Shown: positions 1-8,406, counted from the first letter of the stretch. The stretch: DNA of 64,000 bases from Alistipes sp. dk3624 (GCF_009557455.1 NZ_CP045651.1:2108001-2172000); one strand, 5' to 3'. A program made the numbers and translations. The notes: generated by a model from the letters alone, not told the origin.

Positions 1-398
1 TTTACGACGGCAAGATGCATCCGGTCGATTCGAACGAGCTGTCGTTCAAACTGGCGGGCCGCAATGCTTTCAAGGAAGCTTTCAAAAAGGCCGGCCCGAA
101 GATTATGGAGCCGATTTACAGCGTCGAGGTGCTCGTGCCGTCCGACAAGATGGGCGACGTGATGAGCGATCTGCAGAACCGCCGCGCGATGATCGAAGGG
201 ATGAGCAGCGACAAGGGATTCGAGCGTCTCGTAGCCCGGGTTCCGCTGGCCGAGATGTATCGTTATTCGACTACGCTCAGTTCGCTGACCAACGGGCGCG
301 CGACCTATTCGATGAAGTTCGCCTCTTACGAGCAGGTGCCGGCCGATGTGCAGGAGAAACTGCTGAAGGCGTATGCCGATACCGATAAAGACGAATAA
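1..398 (+). CDS. Elongation factor G-family protein, C-terminal part (5' truncated)
   Basis: The reading frame is open from the window edge (codons from base 3) and ends at 398. It encodes the end of EF-G domain IV, with the DGKMHPVDS stretch, and domain V, beginning around KIMEPIYSVEV. Translation GTPases of this family move tRNA-mRNA on the ribosome or help recycle it. The GTPase domain is outside the window, so canonical fusA cannot be separated from the divergent EF-G paralogue that many Bacteroidetes also carry. The sequence is not a close match to standard FusA domain IV, which favours the paralogue. A 26-nt palindrome follows the stop. Confidence 0.85.
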   Translation, partial: YDGKMHPVDSNELSFKLAGRNAFKEAFKKAGPKIMEPIYSVEVLVPSDKMGDVMSDLQNRRAMIEGMSSDKGFERLVARVPLAEMYRYSTTLSSLTNGRATYSMKFASYEQVPADVQEKLLKAYADTDKDE

Positions 399-420
399 CC
401 GCCGTCGCTTCGACAATTTC

Positions 421-446
421 GGGGAAGTCTCGCGCGAGACTTCCCC
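421..446 (+). terminator. Hairpin after EF-G paralogue
   Basis: A perfect 26-nt palindrome (GGGGAAGTCTCG arm) starts 22 nt after the EF-G stop codon. A short T-containing tail follows (GGTTTGTT), so it is a plausible but not classic intrinsic terminator. Confidence 0.55.
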
Positions 447-465
447 GGTTTGTTGCCGGGCGGCT

Positions 466-497
466 TTTGGTTTTCCCGCCGTTTGTACGTACCTTGC
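466..497 (+). promoter_or_regulatory. Bacteroidetes-type promoter for the YhcH-family gene
   Basis: TTTG at 466-469, 20 nt spacer, then TACCTTGC at 490-497, which resembles the -33 TTTG / -7 TAnnTTTG consensus of Bacteroidetes with one mismatch in the TTTG part. Transcription would start near 504, about 20 nt before the ATG at 525. Confidence 0.45.
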
Positions 498-524
498 ATC
501 GGTAAACGGATAAATGCCTGATTT

Positions 525-977
525 ATGATTGTCGATACGTTATCAGGATCGGGGCGGTACGACGCCCTGCATCCCCGGTTCAAAAAAGCTTTCGATTATG
601 CCGTCGCCCGAATGGATACGTTGGCTCCCGGGAAATACGCCATCGACGGAGACGATCTGTATATCGTAATCAGCGAAGGGTTGCTCCGGCCGGAGCAGGA
701 AGCTCCTCTCGAAGCGCACGATCGATACATCGACGTACAGATCCCGCTCCGGGTTCGGGGCGAAGAGCGGTTCGGATGGCGTCCGCGCGAACGGTGTATT
801 CTGCCCCGGGGCGAATTCGACGAAGCGGCCGATATTGTTTTTTTCGACGATAAGCCTTCGTGCTATGTGTCGCTGCATCCGGGGGAATTCGTCGTTTTTT
901 TCCCGGAAGACGCGCACGCCCCGCTGATCGGCAGCGGCAATGTCCGGAAAGCGATCCTGAAGATCCGGGCTGTGTGA
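525..977 (+). CDS. YhcH/YjgK/YiaL (DUF386) family cupin-like protein
   Basis: 150 residues, the usual length for this family. Visible family features are the HDRYIDVQ segment around residue 66 (metal or ligand-binding surface in YiaL/TabA structures) and the FFPEDAHAP stretch near residue 126. Members are single-domain beta-barrels linked to sugar metabolism (sialic acid, xylose or gulonate operons) or, as TabA, to biofilm control; the exact substrate is rarely known. No sugar operon surrounds this copy, so no specific pathway can be assigned. Confidence 0.85.
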   Translation: MIVDTLSGSGRYDALHPRFKKAFDYAVARMDTLAPGKYAIDGDDLYIVISEGLLRPEQEAPLEAHDRYIDVQIPLRVRGEERFGWRPRERCILPRGEFDEAADIVFFDDKPSCYVSLHPGEFVVFFPEDAHAPLIGSGNVRKAILKIRAV

Positions 978-990
978 GAGCCGGCGTTCG

Positions 991-2094
991 CTATTCGAAA
1001 AGGCGGACGATCGCCTGTTTTTTCTGCCTTAGGTAGGTGACCGGGAACCGGAAGAAGGACACTTTGTTCCCTGAGACGGAGTATATTTTCAGCGAGTCCG
1101 GACAGTTGCCTCTCATCAGTCCGACGGCGGTCTTTTTATCGAAAGCGCTGAAATAGAGTTTACACTCTTTGTCGTCCCGGAGCAGAGCGCTGCGGTACAG
1201 GCCGCCGGCATAGAATGAGCCCAGTTTCGGGGACGGGGCGAGCAACAGCCGCCGTTTTTCGAAAAAGAGTCCGTCGCGGCTGCTCCACAAGGTCAGGTTT
1301 CGGAAGTCGTAAATCACCATGTAATAGATGCTGTCGATCCGTTGTACGTCGATGTGCCAAGGGACGACGGCGGTGTCCGACAGCCGGCAATACTCTTTTT
1401 TCTGCCAATTTCTGCCATCGTCCGAGAACGAACGGCAAATGCTCCGGGATTCCCCGATATCGTTGACATACCACATGCAATACCGGCCGCCGATCTTTTG
1501 GATCGCGGGACTGACGATCATGCCTCCGGGGCCTTCGCGGACGACCGCCGGATCTTGGAGATCGATGACCGTTTCCCGTTCCGACCAGTGTATGCCGTCG
1601 GTGCTGTATTTTCGCAGGATGTATGTTTCGTCTCGCTGTGTGCGGCTGATGCGGTACCAGCACTCCAGCGTGTCGCCGTTCATCACCAGATGTGTGTCGG
1701 AAAAGAAATCCCGGTTCTCGATCTCGGTTTCGTTCAGGTCGTCGATCGGGTTGACCAAGTCGCCCGGCGTTTCCCAGTGTATGCCGTCGTGCGAGGCGTG
1801 GATGCACGGGTTTTCCCATCTGGCTCGGTAAGGAGGCAGGCCGTTCCAATCGCCGTCCGGCCCCAACGGGTAGGGCGTTTCCGCCATCCAGTAAGCATAC
1901 CCGTTCCATCCTCCGGGAATGTATACCACCGAAGGATGGTAAGGTTGAGCGTTTCCTTCCGGCGTTTCGATGTTCAGCGGACTTTGGTTGTACGGTTCGA
2001 AAGCGAAATACCGATATACGTAGTCGATGGCGATCAATAGCGTGATTGCGAAAACGATATATCCGTATTTACGCCTGGTCCTAATTGGTTGCAT
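991..2094 (-). CDS. Membrane-anchored or secreted beta-propeller-like protein, function unknown
   Basis: 367 residues. An N-terminal hydrophobic segment (about residues 11-26) after a basic head suggests a signal anchor. The rest shows repeated blades of the type DGIHW, KIGGRYCMWYVND, SDDGRNW and IDSIYYMVIYD, typical of five-bladed propellers in GH43/GH32-like proteins. These motifs recur in exo-glycosidases and in non-catalytic carbohydrate-associated proteins of Bacteroidetes. I could not identify a convincing catalytic acid triad, so no hydrolase activity is claimed. A TACTTTTG box sits 4 nt upstream of the ATG. Confidence 0.55.
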   Translation of the reverse strand: MQPIRTRRKYGYIVFAITLLIAIDYVYRYFAFEPYNQSPLNIETPEGNAQPYHPSVVYIPGGWNGYAYWMAETPYPLGPDGDWNGLPPYRARWENPCIHASHDGIHWETPGDLVNPIDDLNETEIENRDFFSDTHLVMNGDTLECWYRISRTQRDETYILRKYSTDGIHWSERETVIDLQDPAVVREGPGGMIVSPAIQKIGGRYCMWYVNDIGESRSICRSFSDDGRNWQKKEYCRLSDTAVVPWHIDVQRIDSIYYMVIYDFRNLTLWSSRDGLFFEKRRLLLAPSPKLGSFYAGGLYRSALLRDDKECKLYFSAFDKKTAVGLMRGNCPDSLKIYSVSGNKVSFFRFPVTYLRQKKQAIVRLFE

Positions 2095-2098
2095 GATG

Positions 2099-2106
2099 CA
2101 AAAGTA
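2099..2106 (-). promoter_or_regulatory. -7 box abutting the start of the propeller-like gene
   Basis: Minus-strand TACTTTTG matches TAnnTTTG exactly, with only 4 nt between it and the ATG at 2094. If used, the mRNA would be nearly leaderless. No clear -33 TTTG was found at the usual spacing. Confidence 0.4.
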
Positions 2107-2170
2107 GACATATTTTCATACGTTGTATGCCGGATATAAGGTAAAATCCAAATAAATTCCGTCCGAAAAA

Positions 2171-2201
2171 TTTGCAGATTCGAAAATTCGATATATATTT
2201 G
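2171..2201 (+). promoter_or_regulatory. Consensus Bacteroidetes promoter of the PerR gene
   Basis: TTTG at 2171-2174, 19 nt spacer, TATATTTG at 2194-2201: both elements match the consensus. The start site is expected near 2208, just upstream of the putative operator at 2216-2230. Confidence 0.75.
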
Positions 2202-2215
2202 CATTCGATTAATAG

Positions 2216-2230
2216 TTGTAATTAATACAA
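2216..2230 (+). promoter_or_regulatory. Putative PerR box (7-1-7 inverted repeat)
   Basis: TTGTAATTAATACAA is a 15-bp 7-1-7 inverted repeat with 6 of 7 arm positions symmetric, close to the known PerR-box pattern TTATAATnATTATAA. It lies about 8 to 22 nt downstream of the predicted transcription start and 8 nt before the ATG, where a bound repressor would block transcription. Autoregulation is inferred. Confidence 0.55.
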
Positions 2231-2238
2231 AATTGTAG

Positions 2239-2655
2239 ATGATTCAGGATTTGCACCGTTATTTGATGGAATACGGCATCCGGCCTTCGTTGCAGCGGCT
2301 CGCGATCATGGAGTATCTCGTGACGCATCCGACGCATCCGACGGCCGACGAGATCCATACGGCGCTCAGTCCGTCGATGCCGACGCTTTCCAAAACGACG
2401 GTGTACAATACCCTGAAGCTGCTGGCTGCGCACCGCGCGATCCTGTTGCTCGATATCGACGAGCGGAACAGCCGTTTCGACGGGGATGTTTCTCCGCATG
2501 CGCATTTTCGTTGCCGGAACTGCGGCGCGGTTTACGATCTGCCGTTGGCGGTCGATCCGGAAGCGTTGGAGGTGAGCGATCCGCGTCACGAAGTCGACGA
2601 AGTGCAGGTCTACTACAAAGGCTACTGCGAGCGGTGCCGGAAAAAATCGAACTAG
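2239..2655 (+). CDS. perR: PerR-type peroxide-sensing Fur family repressor
   Basis: 138 residues: N-terminal winged helix and C-terminal dimerisation/metal domain. The two zinc CxxC pairs are C92/C95 and C130/C133. The regulatory metal ligands known from PerR are all present by position: H40, D81 (in RFD), H87, H89 and D100. An Asp in the RFD position is the PerR-like state, whereas Fur usually has Glu. PerR senses H2O2 by metal-catalysed His oxidation and derepresses peroxide defence genes. A consensus promoter and PerR-like box precede it, and a rubrerythrin gene follows 50 nt downstream, a typical PerR target. Confidence 0.85.
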   Translation: MIQDLHRYLMEYGIRPSLQRLAIMEYLVTHPTHPTADEIHTALSPSMPTLSKTTVYNTLKLLAAHRAILLLDIDERNSRFDGDVSPHAHFRCRNCGAVYDLPLAVDPEALEVSDPRHEVDEVQVYYKGYCERCRKKSN

Positions 2656-2705
2656 TGGGTAAAATGAAATAATAACAGAATCAATCACTTAAAAACTTGA
2701 TGGCT

Positions 2706-3257
2706 ATGAAAAAGAAATTTATTTGTACGGTTTGCGGTTATGTTCACGAAGGGGATGCAGCTCCCGAATTTTGTCCGCAGTGTAAACAACCCGCGTCGAA
2801 ATTTAAGGAAGTGGTCGAAGGAGAAGCGCTGACGTGGGCCGATGAACATGTGATCGGCGTGGCCAAAGGCGTAGACGAAGAGGTGCTCGAGGGTTTGAGA
2901 GCGCATTTTGCCGGCGAGTGCAGCGAAGTGGGCATGTACCTGGCGATGAGCCGTCAGGCCGACCGCGAGGGATATCCCGAAATTGCCGAGGCGTTCAAGC
3001 GTTACGCGTGGGAGGAGGCAGAACATGCGTCGAAGTTCGCCGAGCTGCTGGGTGAAGTGGTTTGGGATACCAAGACCAATGTGAAAGCCCGGATGGAAGC
3101 CGAAAGCGGCGCCTGCGAAGATAAGAAACGGATCGCTACCCGTGCCAAACAACTGGGACTGGATGCCATTCACGATACCGTCCACGAAATGTGCAAAGAC
3201 GAAGCGCGTCACGGAAAAGGTTTCGAGGGACTTTACAACCGTTATTTTAAGAAATAA
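2706..3257 (+). CDS. rbr: Rubrerythrin with N-terminal rubredoxin domain (reverse rubrerythrin)
   Basis: 183 residues from the ATG at 2706; an ATG at 2700 would add two residues. Domain order is rubredoxin first (CTVCG at 7-11 and CPQC at 23-26 bind Fe(SCys)4), then a four-helix ferritin-like di-iron domain with the repeated E..E..H motifs ([27 protein letters not shown]). Reverse rubrerythrins reduce H2O2, and sometimes O2, to water using NAD(P)H-derived electrons, protecting anaerobes. Its position behind perR supports peroxide-inducible cotranscription. It is followed by a strong terminator. Confidence 0.92.
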   Translation: MKKKFICTVCGYVHEGDAAPEFCPQCKQPASKFKEVVEGEALTWADEHVIGVAKGVDEEVLEGLRAHFAGECSEVGMYLAMSRQADREGYPEIAEAFKRYAWEEAEHASKFAELLGEVVWDTKTNVKARMEAESGACEDKKRIATRAKQLGLDAIHDTVHEMCKDEARHGKGFEGLYNRYFKK

Positions 3258-3276
3258 CGATTCGAAAACGGATTTG

Positions 3277-3311
3277 ACGGGCGGAACCCTCTGTGGCTCC
3301 GCCCGTTTTTC
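3277..3311 (+). terminator. Intrinsic terminator of the perR-rbr unit
   Basis: ACGGGCGGA (3277-3285) pairs with TCCGCCCGT (3298-3306), followed by a run of five T. Confidence 0.8.
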
Positions 3312-3458
3312 GTGTGCCGCGGGGTCGGATTTATTCGTCGGGGCGGGGGCTGTCCGGGATGCCGGGCACCGGATCGTTCGCACGAATGGAATCGTTGCGG
3401 AACGGAGGCGGATTTGTTTCCGAAAAATTATTAACTTTATCGCACGAACCTAACAGGG

Positions 3459-5648
3459 ATGAATATGGAAGAGGTTGAGAAAGAGATTGATCTGGATGCC
3501 GAATATTACCAGCCGTTTTTGGATCTGGCGCGTTCGGTATTCGACGACGAGGTTTTCGGGGTGGTGCGTTCGGCATTGTGTCTGGCGGTTGACCGGTTGA
3601 AAGGGCTGGTTCGTCACGATGGGACGCCTTTCGTTACCCATTCGATCAATACCGCGATGATCGTGATTCAGGAGGTGGGACTCGGGCGGAATTCGACGGT
3701 CTCGACGCTGCTGCACGATGTGGTGCGCCTGCAGTTGATGGATGTTCATAAGCTCGGGAATCATTTCGGGAAACAGTGCGTCGGCATCTTGCAGGGGTTG
3801 TGCAACATCTCGGACGTCGATCCGAAAGTGGCCAACGATCAGGTCGATAATTTCCGGGAGCTGATCGTTTCTTATTCGACCGATCCCCGCGTGATTCTGA
3901 TCAAGCTGGCCGACCGGCTCGAAGTGATGCGCCGTCTGGAGATTTTTCCGCCGGAGAAACGGGCCAAAAAATCGTGGGAAAGCCTGAACCTGTATGCCCA
4001 GATCGCGCATAAGCTGGGATTGTACAATATCAAATCCGAACTGGAGGATCTCGCCCTGATGCACCTGGAACCGGACGATTACGAGTACATCCGCAAGCGG
4101 TTGAACGAAACGGCTGCCGAACGCGAGGTATTTATCCGCCGGTTCGTGCGCCCGATCGAAGAAAAAATGCGGCATCTCGGGTTCAAATACCATTTGAAAA
4201 GCCGTACCAAGTCGATCTATTCGATTTGGCGCAAAATGAAGCGGATGCGAATCGGCTTCGACGAGGTGTTCGACCTGTTCGCGATCCGGATTATCATCGA
4301 CTGTCCGCAGGAGCAGGAGAAGGCGCAGTGCTGGGCGATCTATTCGATCGTCACCGATTTTTATACGCCGAATCCCGACCGGATGCGGGACTGGATATCC
4401 ATCCCGAAGTCGAACGGTTACGAATCGCTCCATACGACGGTCGTTTCCAATGAGGGGCGCTGGGTCGAGATACAGATTCGCAGCGAGCGGATGGACGAGG
4501 TCGCCGAACGCGGCGTGGCGGCCCATTGGCGTTACAAAGGCGTCAGCGGCGGAACGATGGGAACCGAGGAGTGGTTCACCAAGCTGCGCGAGATCATGGA
4601 GACGACTCAGCCGCAGGAGATCGCGCAGAAGTTTGATGCAAAGCTGTCGTCCGGCGAAATCTTCGTGTTCACGCCGAACGGCGACCTGCGCAAACTGAGC
4701 GAAGGGGCCACCGTGCTCGACTTCGCGTTCGATATCCATACCAATCTCGGAGCTACCTGCGTCGGCGGTAAGGTGAACCACCGTAACGTGTCGTTCCGCG
4801 AAGTGCTGCGCAACGGCGATATCGTCGAGATACTGACGTCGAAAACCCAGAAACCGAAAGCCGATTGGCTGAATATCGTCACCACGAGCAAAGCGCGCAA
4901 CAAGATCCGGGCCTACATGCGCGAGGAGCAGGCCAAGGCGGCCAGTCTCGGGCGGGAGGAACTCGAACGCAAGATCAAGAACTGGAAACTCTCCATCACG
5001 ATGGACGACGCCGTGATGGTGCTGAGCAAATACTACAAATTGCGGACGGGAACCGAGCTGTACGGGCAGATCGCACAACAGAAGATCATCCTGCCCGACA
5101 TCAAGGAGATCCTGACCCGCCACCTGAACGGGACGCTGGACGACGGGCATCCGTTGAAAGCTCCGTCGGCCGCGAAGATCGTTTCGGACAACGACGACGC
5201 GCTGATTATCGACAATTCGCTAAGTAATATCGAATACAAACTGGCCAAGTGTTGCAATCCGATCTTCGGGGACGAAATATTCGGTTTCACGACGATCAAC
5301 AGCGGGATCACGATCCACCGGCAGGATTGCCCGAACGCCCAGCGGCTGAAGGAACGTTACCCTTACCGGGTGTTGCCGGCGCGCTGGCAGCAGAACGCGG
5401 CGAAGGGCGCGTTCGTCGCGACAGTGCGTATCCAGGCCGAAGATGCGACCGGCCTGGTGAATAAAATCGCCGAAGTGATCAACCGCGACCTGAAGATCAA
5501 TATCCGTTCGATGAGCCTGAACTCGTCGGGAGGAATGCTCTCCGGGTTGATCAACATCGAGGTGACCGGTACGCAATTGGTCGATGCCGTCGTCTATTCG
5601 CTGATGCGAATTAAAGGGGTGCAGAAAGTGTTCCGGGTAAATAAATAA
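3459..5648 (+). CDS. RelA/SpoT-family (p)ppGpp synthetase with degenerate hydrolase domain
   Basis: 729 residues with the long Rel layout: HD hydrolase (about 40-200), synthetase (about 230-360), TGS (about 400-460), linker/zinc-finger region and C-terminal ACT (about 650-725). The synthetase half keeps SRTKSIYSIWRKM, FDLFAIRI, PKSNGYESLHT and EIQIRS. In the HD half, H61, H86, D87 and D152 remain, but the catalytic ED pair that follows HDVV is R90-L91, and the HN of LADRLHN is E155-V156. This suggests a synthetase-only stringent-response enzyme acting on the ribosome, with hydrolysis supplied elsewhere. Activity is inferred from residues only. Confidence 0.88.
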   Translation: MNMEEVEKEIDLDAEYYQPFLDLARSVFDDEVFGVVRSALCLAVDRLKGLVRHDGTPFVTHSINTAMIVIQEVGLGRNSTVSTLLHDVVRLQLMDVHKLGNHFGKQCVGILQGLCNISDVDPKVANDQVDNFRELIVSYSTDPRVILIKLADRLEVMRRLEIFPPEKRAKKSWESLNLYAQIAHKLGLYNIKSELEDLALMHLEPDDYEYIRKRLNETAAEREVFIRRFVRPIEEKMRHLGFKYHLKSRTKSIYSIWRKMKRMRIGFDEVFDLFAIRIIIDCPQEQEKAQCWAIYSIVTDFYTPNPDRMRDWISIPKSNGYESLHTTVVSNEGRWVEIQIRSERMDEVAERGVAAHWRYKGVSGGTMGTEEWFTKLREIMETTQPQEIAQKFDAKLSSGEIFVFTPNGDLRKLSEGATVLDFAFDIHTNLGATCVGGKVNHRNVSFREVLRNGDIVEILTSKTQKPKADWLNIVTTSKARNKIRAYMREEQAKAASLGREELERKIKNWKLSITMDDAVMVLSKYYKLRTGTELYGQIAQQKIILPDIKEILTRHLNGTLDDGHPLKAPSAAKIVSDNDDALIIDNSLSNIEYKLAKCCNPIFGDEIFGFTTINSGITIHRQDCPNAQRLKERYPYRVLPARWQQNAAKGAFVATVRIQAEDATGLVNKIAEVINRDLKINIRSMSLNSSGGMLSGLINIEVTGTQLVDAVVYSLMRIKGVQKVFRVNK

Positions 5649-5656
5649 CCGCAGAG

Positions 5657-7030
5657 ATGCCGGCTTCCACGCATATTTCTCTCAGCGAACTGCAGGCGCT
5701 TATCAAGCGCGGGATCGACAACGCCCATCCGCTGCCGTACTGGGTGACAGCGGAGATCAGCGAACTGAAGGTGAACTATTCCGGCCACTGTTACATCGAA
5801 CTGGTCGAAAAAGGCGGGGCGAACCATGTGCCCAAAGCGAAAGCGAGCGCCGTGATTTGGCGCAGCGGTTATTCGATGATCGCGTCCTATTTCCAAGGAG
5901 CGACGGGCCAGGTCCTCGCAGCGGGGCTGAAGGTGCTGGTCAAGGTGGTCGTTTCGTACCACGAACTTTACGGATTGTCGCTGCAGATTACCGATATCGA
6001 CCCGACCTATACGCTCGGCGACATGGAGCGCCAGCGACAGGAGACGATCCGGCGGTTGCGACAGGACGGCGTGTTCGACATGAACCGCGAGTTGCCGCTG
6101 CCTGCGGCGATTCAGCGGATTGCGGTGATCTCGTCGCGGAATGCGGCGGGTTATCAGGATTTTATGAAGGAGATTTCATCCTCTCCCTACGGATTCGAAA
6201 TTACGTTGTTCGACGCTTTCATGCAGGGGGCCGAAGCCGAGGAGTCGATCGTCCGGGCATTGGGCGAGGCGGCCGACCGGGCGGACGGTTTCGATGCGCT
6301 GGTGCTGATCCGAGGGGGCGGTTCGCAGAGCGATCTGGGGTGCTTCAACAGCTATCGGCTGTGCTGTTACCTGGCGCAGTTCCCGTTGCCGGTGATCGCC
6401 GGGATCGGACATGATAAAGACCAGAGCGTGGCCGATCTGGTTGCGGCCGTTTCGTTGAAAACGCCGACTGCCGTGGCCGTGTACCTGAAAAACGGGATGG
6501 CCGAATTCGATGCCGGACTCGACGATATGAGGAAGGAACTGAAGGAGGCGGCACAGGCGTTTTTCCTGCAGCGGCGCAGCGCGTTGAGGGATGCGGCGTT
6601 CGCGCTGAACCGGATTTCGACGCAGGGGACGCAGGCGGTGCGGCTGCGGCTGGAACAGTTGCGCGGTGCGCTGCGGCATGGGGCGGCGCAAGCGATCCGC
6701 CGCCGGGAAGACCGCACGGCGGCGCTGCAGGCGCAATTGCGACAATCGGCTCGTTTTGCCTTTTCGGACGCGAATTTCCGACTCGATAATTTGTCGGCCA
6801 TGCTCAGACACCGCAGCCGGGAATACGTCGCATCCCGTACGAAAGCGTTATCTTTGCTGGGCGACCTGGCGGCTACGCGCGATCCGGACCGGATTCTCGA
6901 CATGGGGTTTGCCGTCGTGCGCAGCGGCGGGAATATCGTGACCGATCCGGTCGGCTTGCAGGCGGGCGATTCGGTAGAGATCGTGATGAAACGCCGGACG
7001 ATAGAAGCAGAAATCAAAAAAATCAAATAG
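5657..7030 (+). CDS. xseA: Exodeoxyribonuclease VII large subunit
   Basis: 457 residues, normal for XseA. The N-terminal OB-fold (about 1-105) carries YWVTAEISELKVNYSGHCYIELVE, followed by the catalytic domain with RIAVISSRNAAGYQDF, LIRGGGSQSDL and GIGHDKDQSVAD motifs, and a C-terminal coiled coil. With XseB it degrades single-stranded DNA from both ends in repair and recombination. The gene begins 8 nt after rel and abuts xseB with no gap, so the three are probably one transcript. Confidence 0.95.
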   Translation: MPASTHISLSELQALIKRGIDNAHPLPYWVTAEISELKVNYSGHCYIELVEKGGANHVPKAKASAVIWRSGYSMIASYFQGATGQVLAAGLKVLVKVVVSYHELYGLSLQITDIDPTYTLGDMERQRQETIRRLRQDGVFDMNRELPLPAAIQRIAVISSRNAAGYQDFMKEISSSPYGFEITLFDAFMQGAEAEESIVRALGEAADRADGFDALVLIRGGGSQSDLGCFNSYRLCCYLAQFPLPVIAGIGHDKDQSVADLVAAVSLKTPTAVAVYLKNGMAEFDAGLDDMRKELKEAAQAFFLQRRSALRDAAFALNRISTQGTQAVRLRLEQLRGALRHGAAQAIRRREDRTAALQAQLRQSARFAFSDANFRLDNLSAMLRHRSREYVASRTKALSLLGDLAATRDPDRILDMGFAVVRSGGNIVTDPVGLQAGDSVEIVMKRRTIEAEIKKIK

Positions 7031-7228
7031 ATGGAAAAATCGAAAATTACATATGCGCAGGCGATCGCCGAAGTGGAGCAGATCCTCGAGCGGTTTAACA
7101 ATGAGCAGATGAACGTCGACGAACTGGGCGCTCAGGTCAAACGGGCCGCCGAACTGATCCGGTTGTGCAAGGAACGGCTGCGAAAGGCCGAAAAAGAGGT
7201 CGACGAGGCCCTGAAAGAGGAGGAATAG
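7031..7228 (+). CDS. xseB: Exodeoxyribonuclease VII small subunit
   Basis: 65 residues, the usual small helical XseB. The ATG follows the xseA stop codon directly, indicating translational coupling and supporting the assignment. Several XseB copies wrap the XseA coiled-coil tail and activate the nuclease. The family pattern Y.(x)A..EVEQIL..(x)LA..VKRA..L...C. is visible. Confidence 0.93.
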   Translation: MEKSKITYAQAIAEVEQILERFNNEQMNVDELGAQVKRAAELIRLCKERLRKAEKEVDEALKEEE

Positions 7229-7232
7229 CCCG

Positions 7233-7997
7233 ATGAAGCAGTTGATCCGATTCGTATTGCGACATGTGCCGCGCCGTTATATCCAGCGGGTAGTGCATCT
7301 GTGCACGCCGCTTGTGGGGCTATTTTACGCCGGGAGCCGGGTGCAGTGCCCGGTGTGCGGCAACCGTTACCGGAAATTCATGCCCTACGGATACGTCAAT
7401 TCGCGTGAAAATGCGTTGTGTCCGCATTGCCTGGCGCTCGAGCGGCACCGACTGATGTGGCTGTACCTGCAAAACGAAACCGACTTTTTCGAAGCGCCCG
7501 CGCGGGTGTTGCATATCGCTCCGGAGTATTGCTTCCTGAAGCGGTTCGGTCGGCTGCCGCAGTTGGATTACGTGACCGCCGATCTGGAGTCGCCGTTGGC
7601 GAAGGTTAAGATGGATGTGCAGCGAATCCCGTTTCCGGACGGGGAGTTCGACGTGATCTTCTGCAACCACATTTTGGAGCACGTCGACGACGACCGGCAG
7701 GCGATGCGGGAACTTTTCCGCGTGATGCGTCCGGGAGGCTGGGGGATCATGTTGTCGCCGGTCAATCCCGACCGCGAGACGACTTACGAAGATCCGTCGA
7801 TCACCGATCCCGTGCAGCGTGAACTCCATTTCGGACAAAAAGATCACCTGCGCGATTACGGCAGGGATTACGGCGAGCGCTTGGCCGAAGCCGGGTTCGA
7901 TGTCGAAGAGATCGACTACATCCGTTTCCTCAGTCCGGAAGCGGCGGCGTTGTACGGGCTGCGTTCGGAAATGATCTACCTCGTTCGGAAGGAATAA
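7233..7997 (+). CDS. SAM-dependent methyltransferase with N-terminal zinc-ribbon-like Cys pairs
   Basis: 254 residues. The N-terminal part has CPVCG (about 39-43) and CPHC (about 65-68), a likely zinc knuckle. It is followed by a class I methyltransferase core: VLHIAPE (motif I-like), ADLESPL, FDVIFCNHILEHVDDD and RVMRPGGWGI. The substrate is unknown; similar proteins in Bacteroidetes are often next to glycosyltransferases, but here the gene trails xseB by 4 nt and is probably cotranscribed. Motif I is atypical, lacking a clear GxGxG. Confidence 0.8.
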   Translation: MKQLIRFVLRHVPRRYIQRVVHLCTPLVGLFYAGSRVQCPVCGNRYRKFMPYGYVNSRENALCPHCLALERHRLMWLYLQNETDFFEAPARVLHIAPEYCFLKRFGRLPQLDYVTADLESPLAKVKMDVQRIPFPDGEFDVIFCNHILEHVDDDRQAMRELFRVMRPGGWGIMLSPVNPDRETTYEDPSITDPVQRELHFGQKDHLRDYGRDYGERLAEAGFDVEEIDYIRFLSPEAAALYGLRSEMIYLVRKE

Positions 7998-8016
7998 GGC
8001 TGGTTCGGGAAAAACG

Positions 8017-8063
8017 AACGCCTCTCTGCCGGAATGTACGTATCCGGCCGGGAGGCGTTTTTG
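8017..8063. terminator. Terminator between convergent genes
   Basis: AACGCCTC...GCCGGA pairs with TCCGGC...GAGGCGTT around a 9-nt loop and is followed on the + strand by five T. It separates the methyltransferase gene from the convergent monooxygenase gene. Confidence 0.75.
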
Positions 8064-8082
8064 TATCGGGCGGCGTCTTGCG

Positions 8083-8373
8083 TCAATCGATCGGTTCTGC
8101 GTCGAATTTCTGGATGTCGATTCCGACCGACAGTTTTTCGATCTGCGGCAGCAACGTCGTGAAATGCTTGGTCGCTTCGTGCTCGGCGAGCACTTCGGCG
8201 TTCTGCCAGACCTCGATGATCGCCAACCGCATCGGGTCGGTGGGATGCAAGTAAAATTCGTAGGAGATGTTGCCCGATTCCTGCTGCGAGGCTGTCGTAA
8301 GCGCTTCCAGCAGGGGCAGTACTTGCGGGCGGTTTTCTTCGGAGACCGTAATGGTTACGATAATGTTGATCAT
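8083..8373 (-). CDS. Antibiotic biosynthesis monooxygenase (ABM) domain protein, putative quinol monooxygenase
   Basis: 96 residues forming one dimeric ferredoxin-like ABM barrel; the family signatures NISYEFYLHPTDP and IIEVWQNAEVLAEHEATKHF are clear. Related YgiN-type proteins oxidise quinols or other small aromatics without cofactor. The real substrate here is unknown. It is the last gene of a minus-strand cluster with the SRPBCC protein (33 nt upstream) and pyrE. Confidence 0.85.
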   Translation of the reverse strand: MINIIVTITVSEENRPQVLPLLEALTTASQQESGNISYEFYLHPTDPMRLAIIEVWQNAEVLAEHEATKHFTTLLPQIEKLSVGIDIQKFDAEPID

Positions 8374-8406
8374 GGTATTTCGTTTTAAGTTAAACGTCGT
8401 TTCCGT

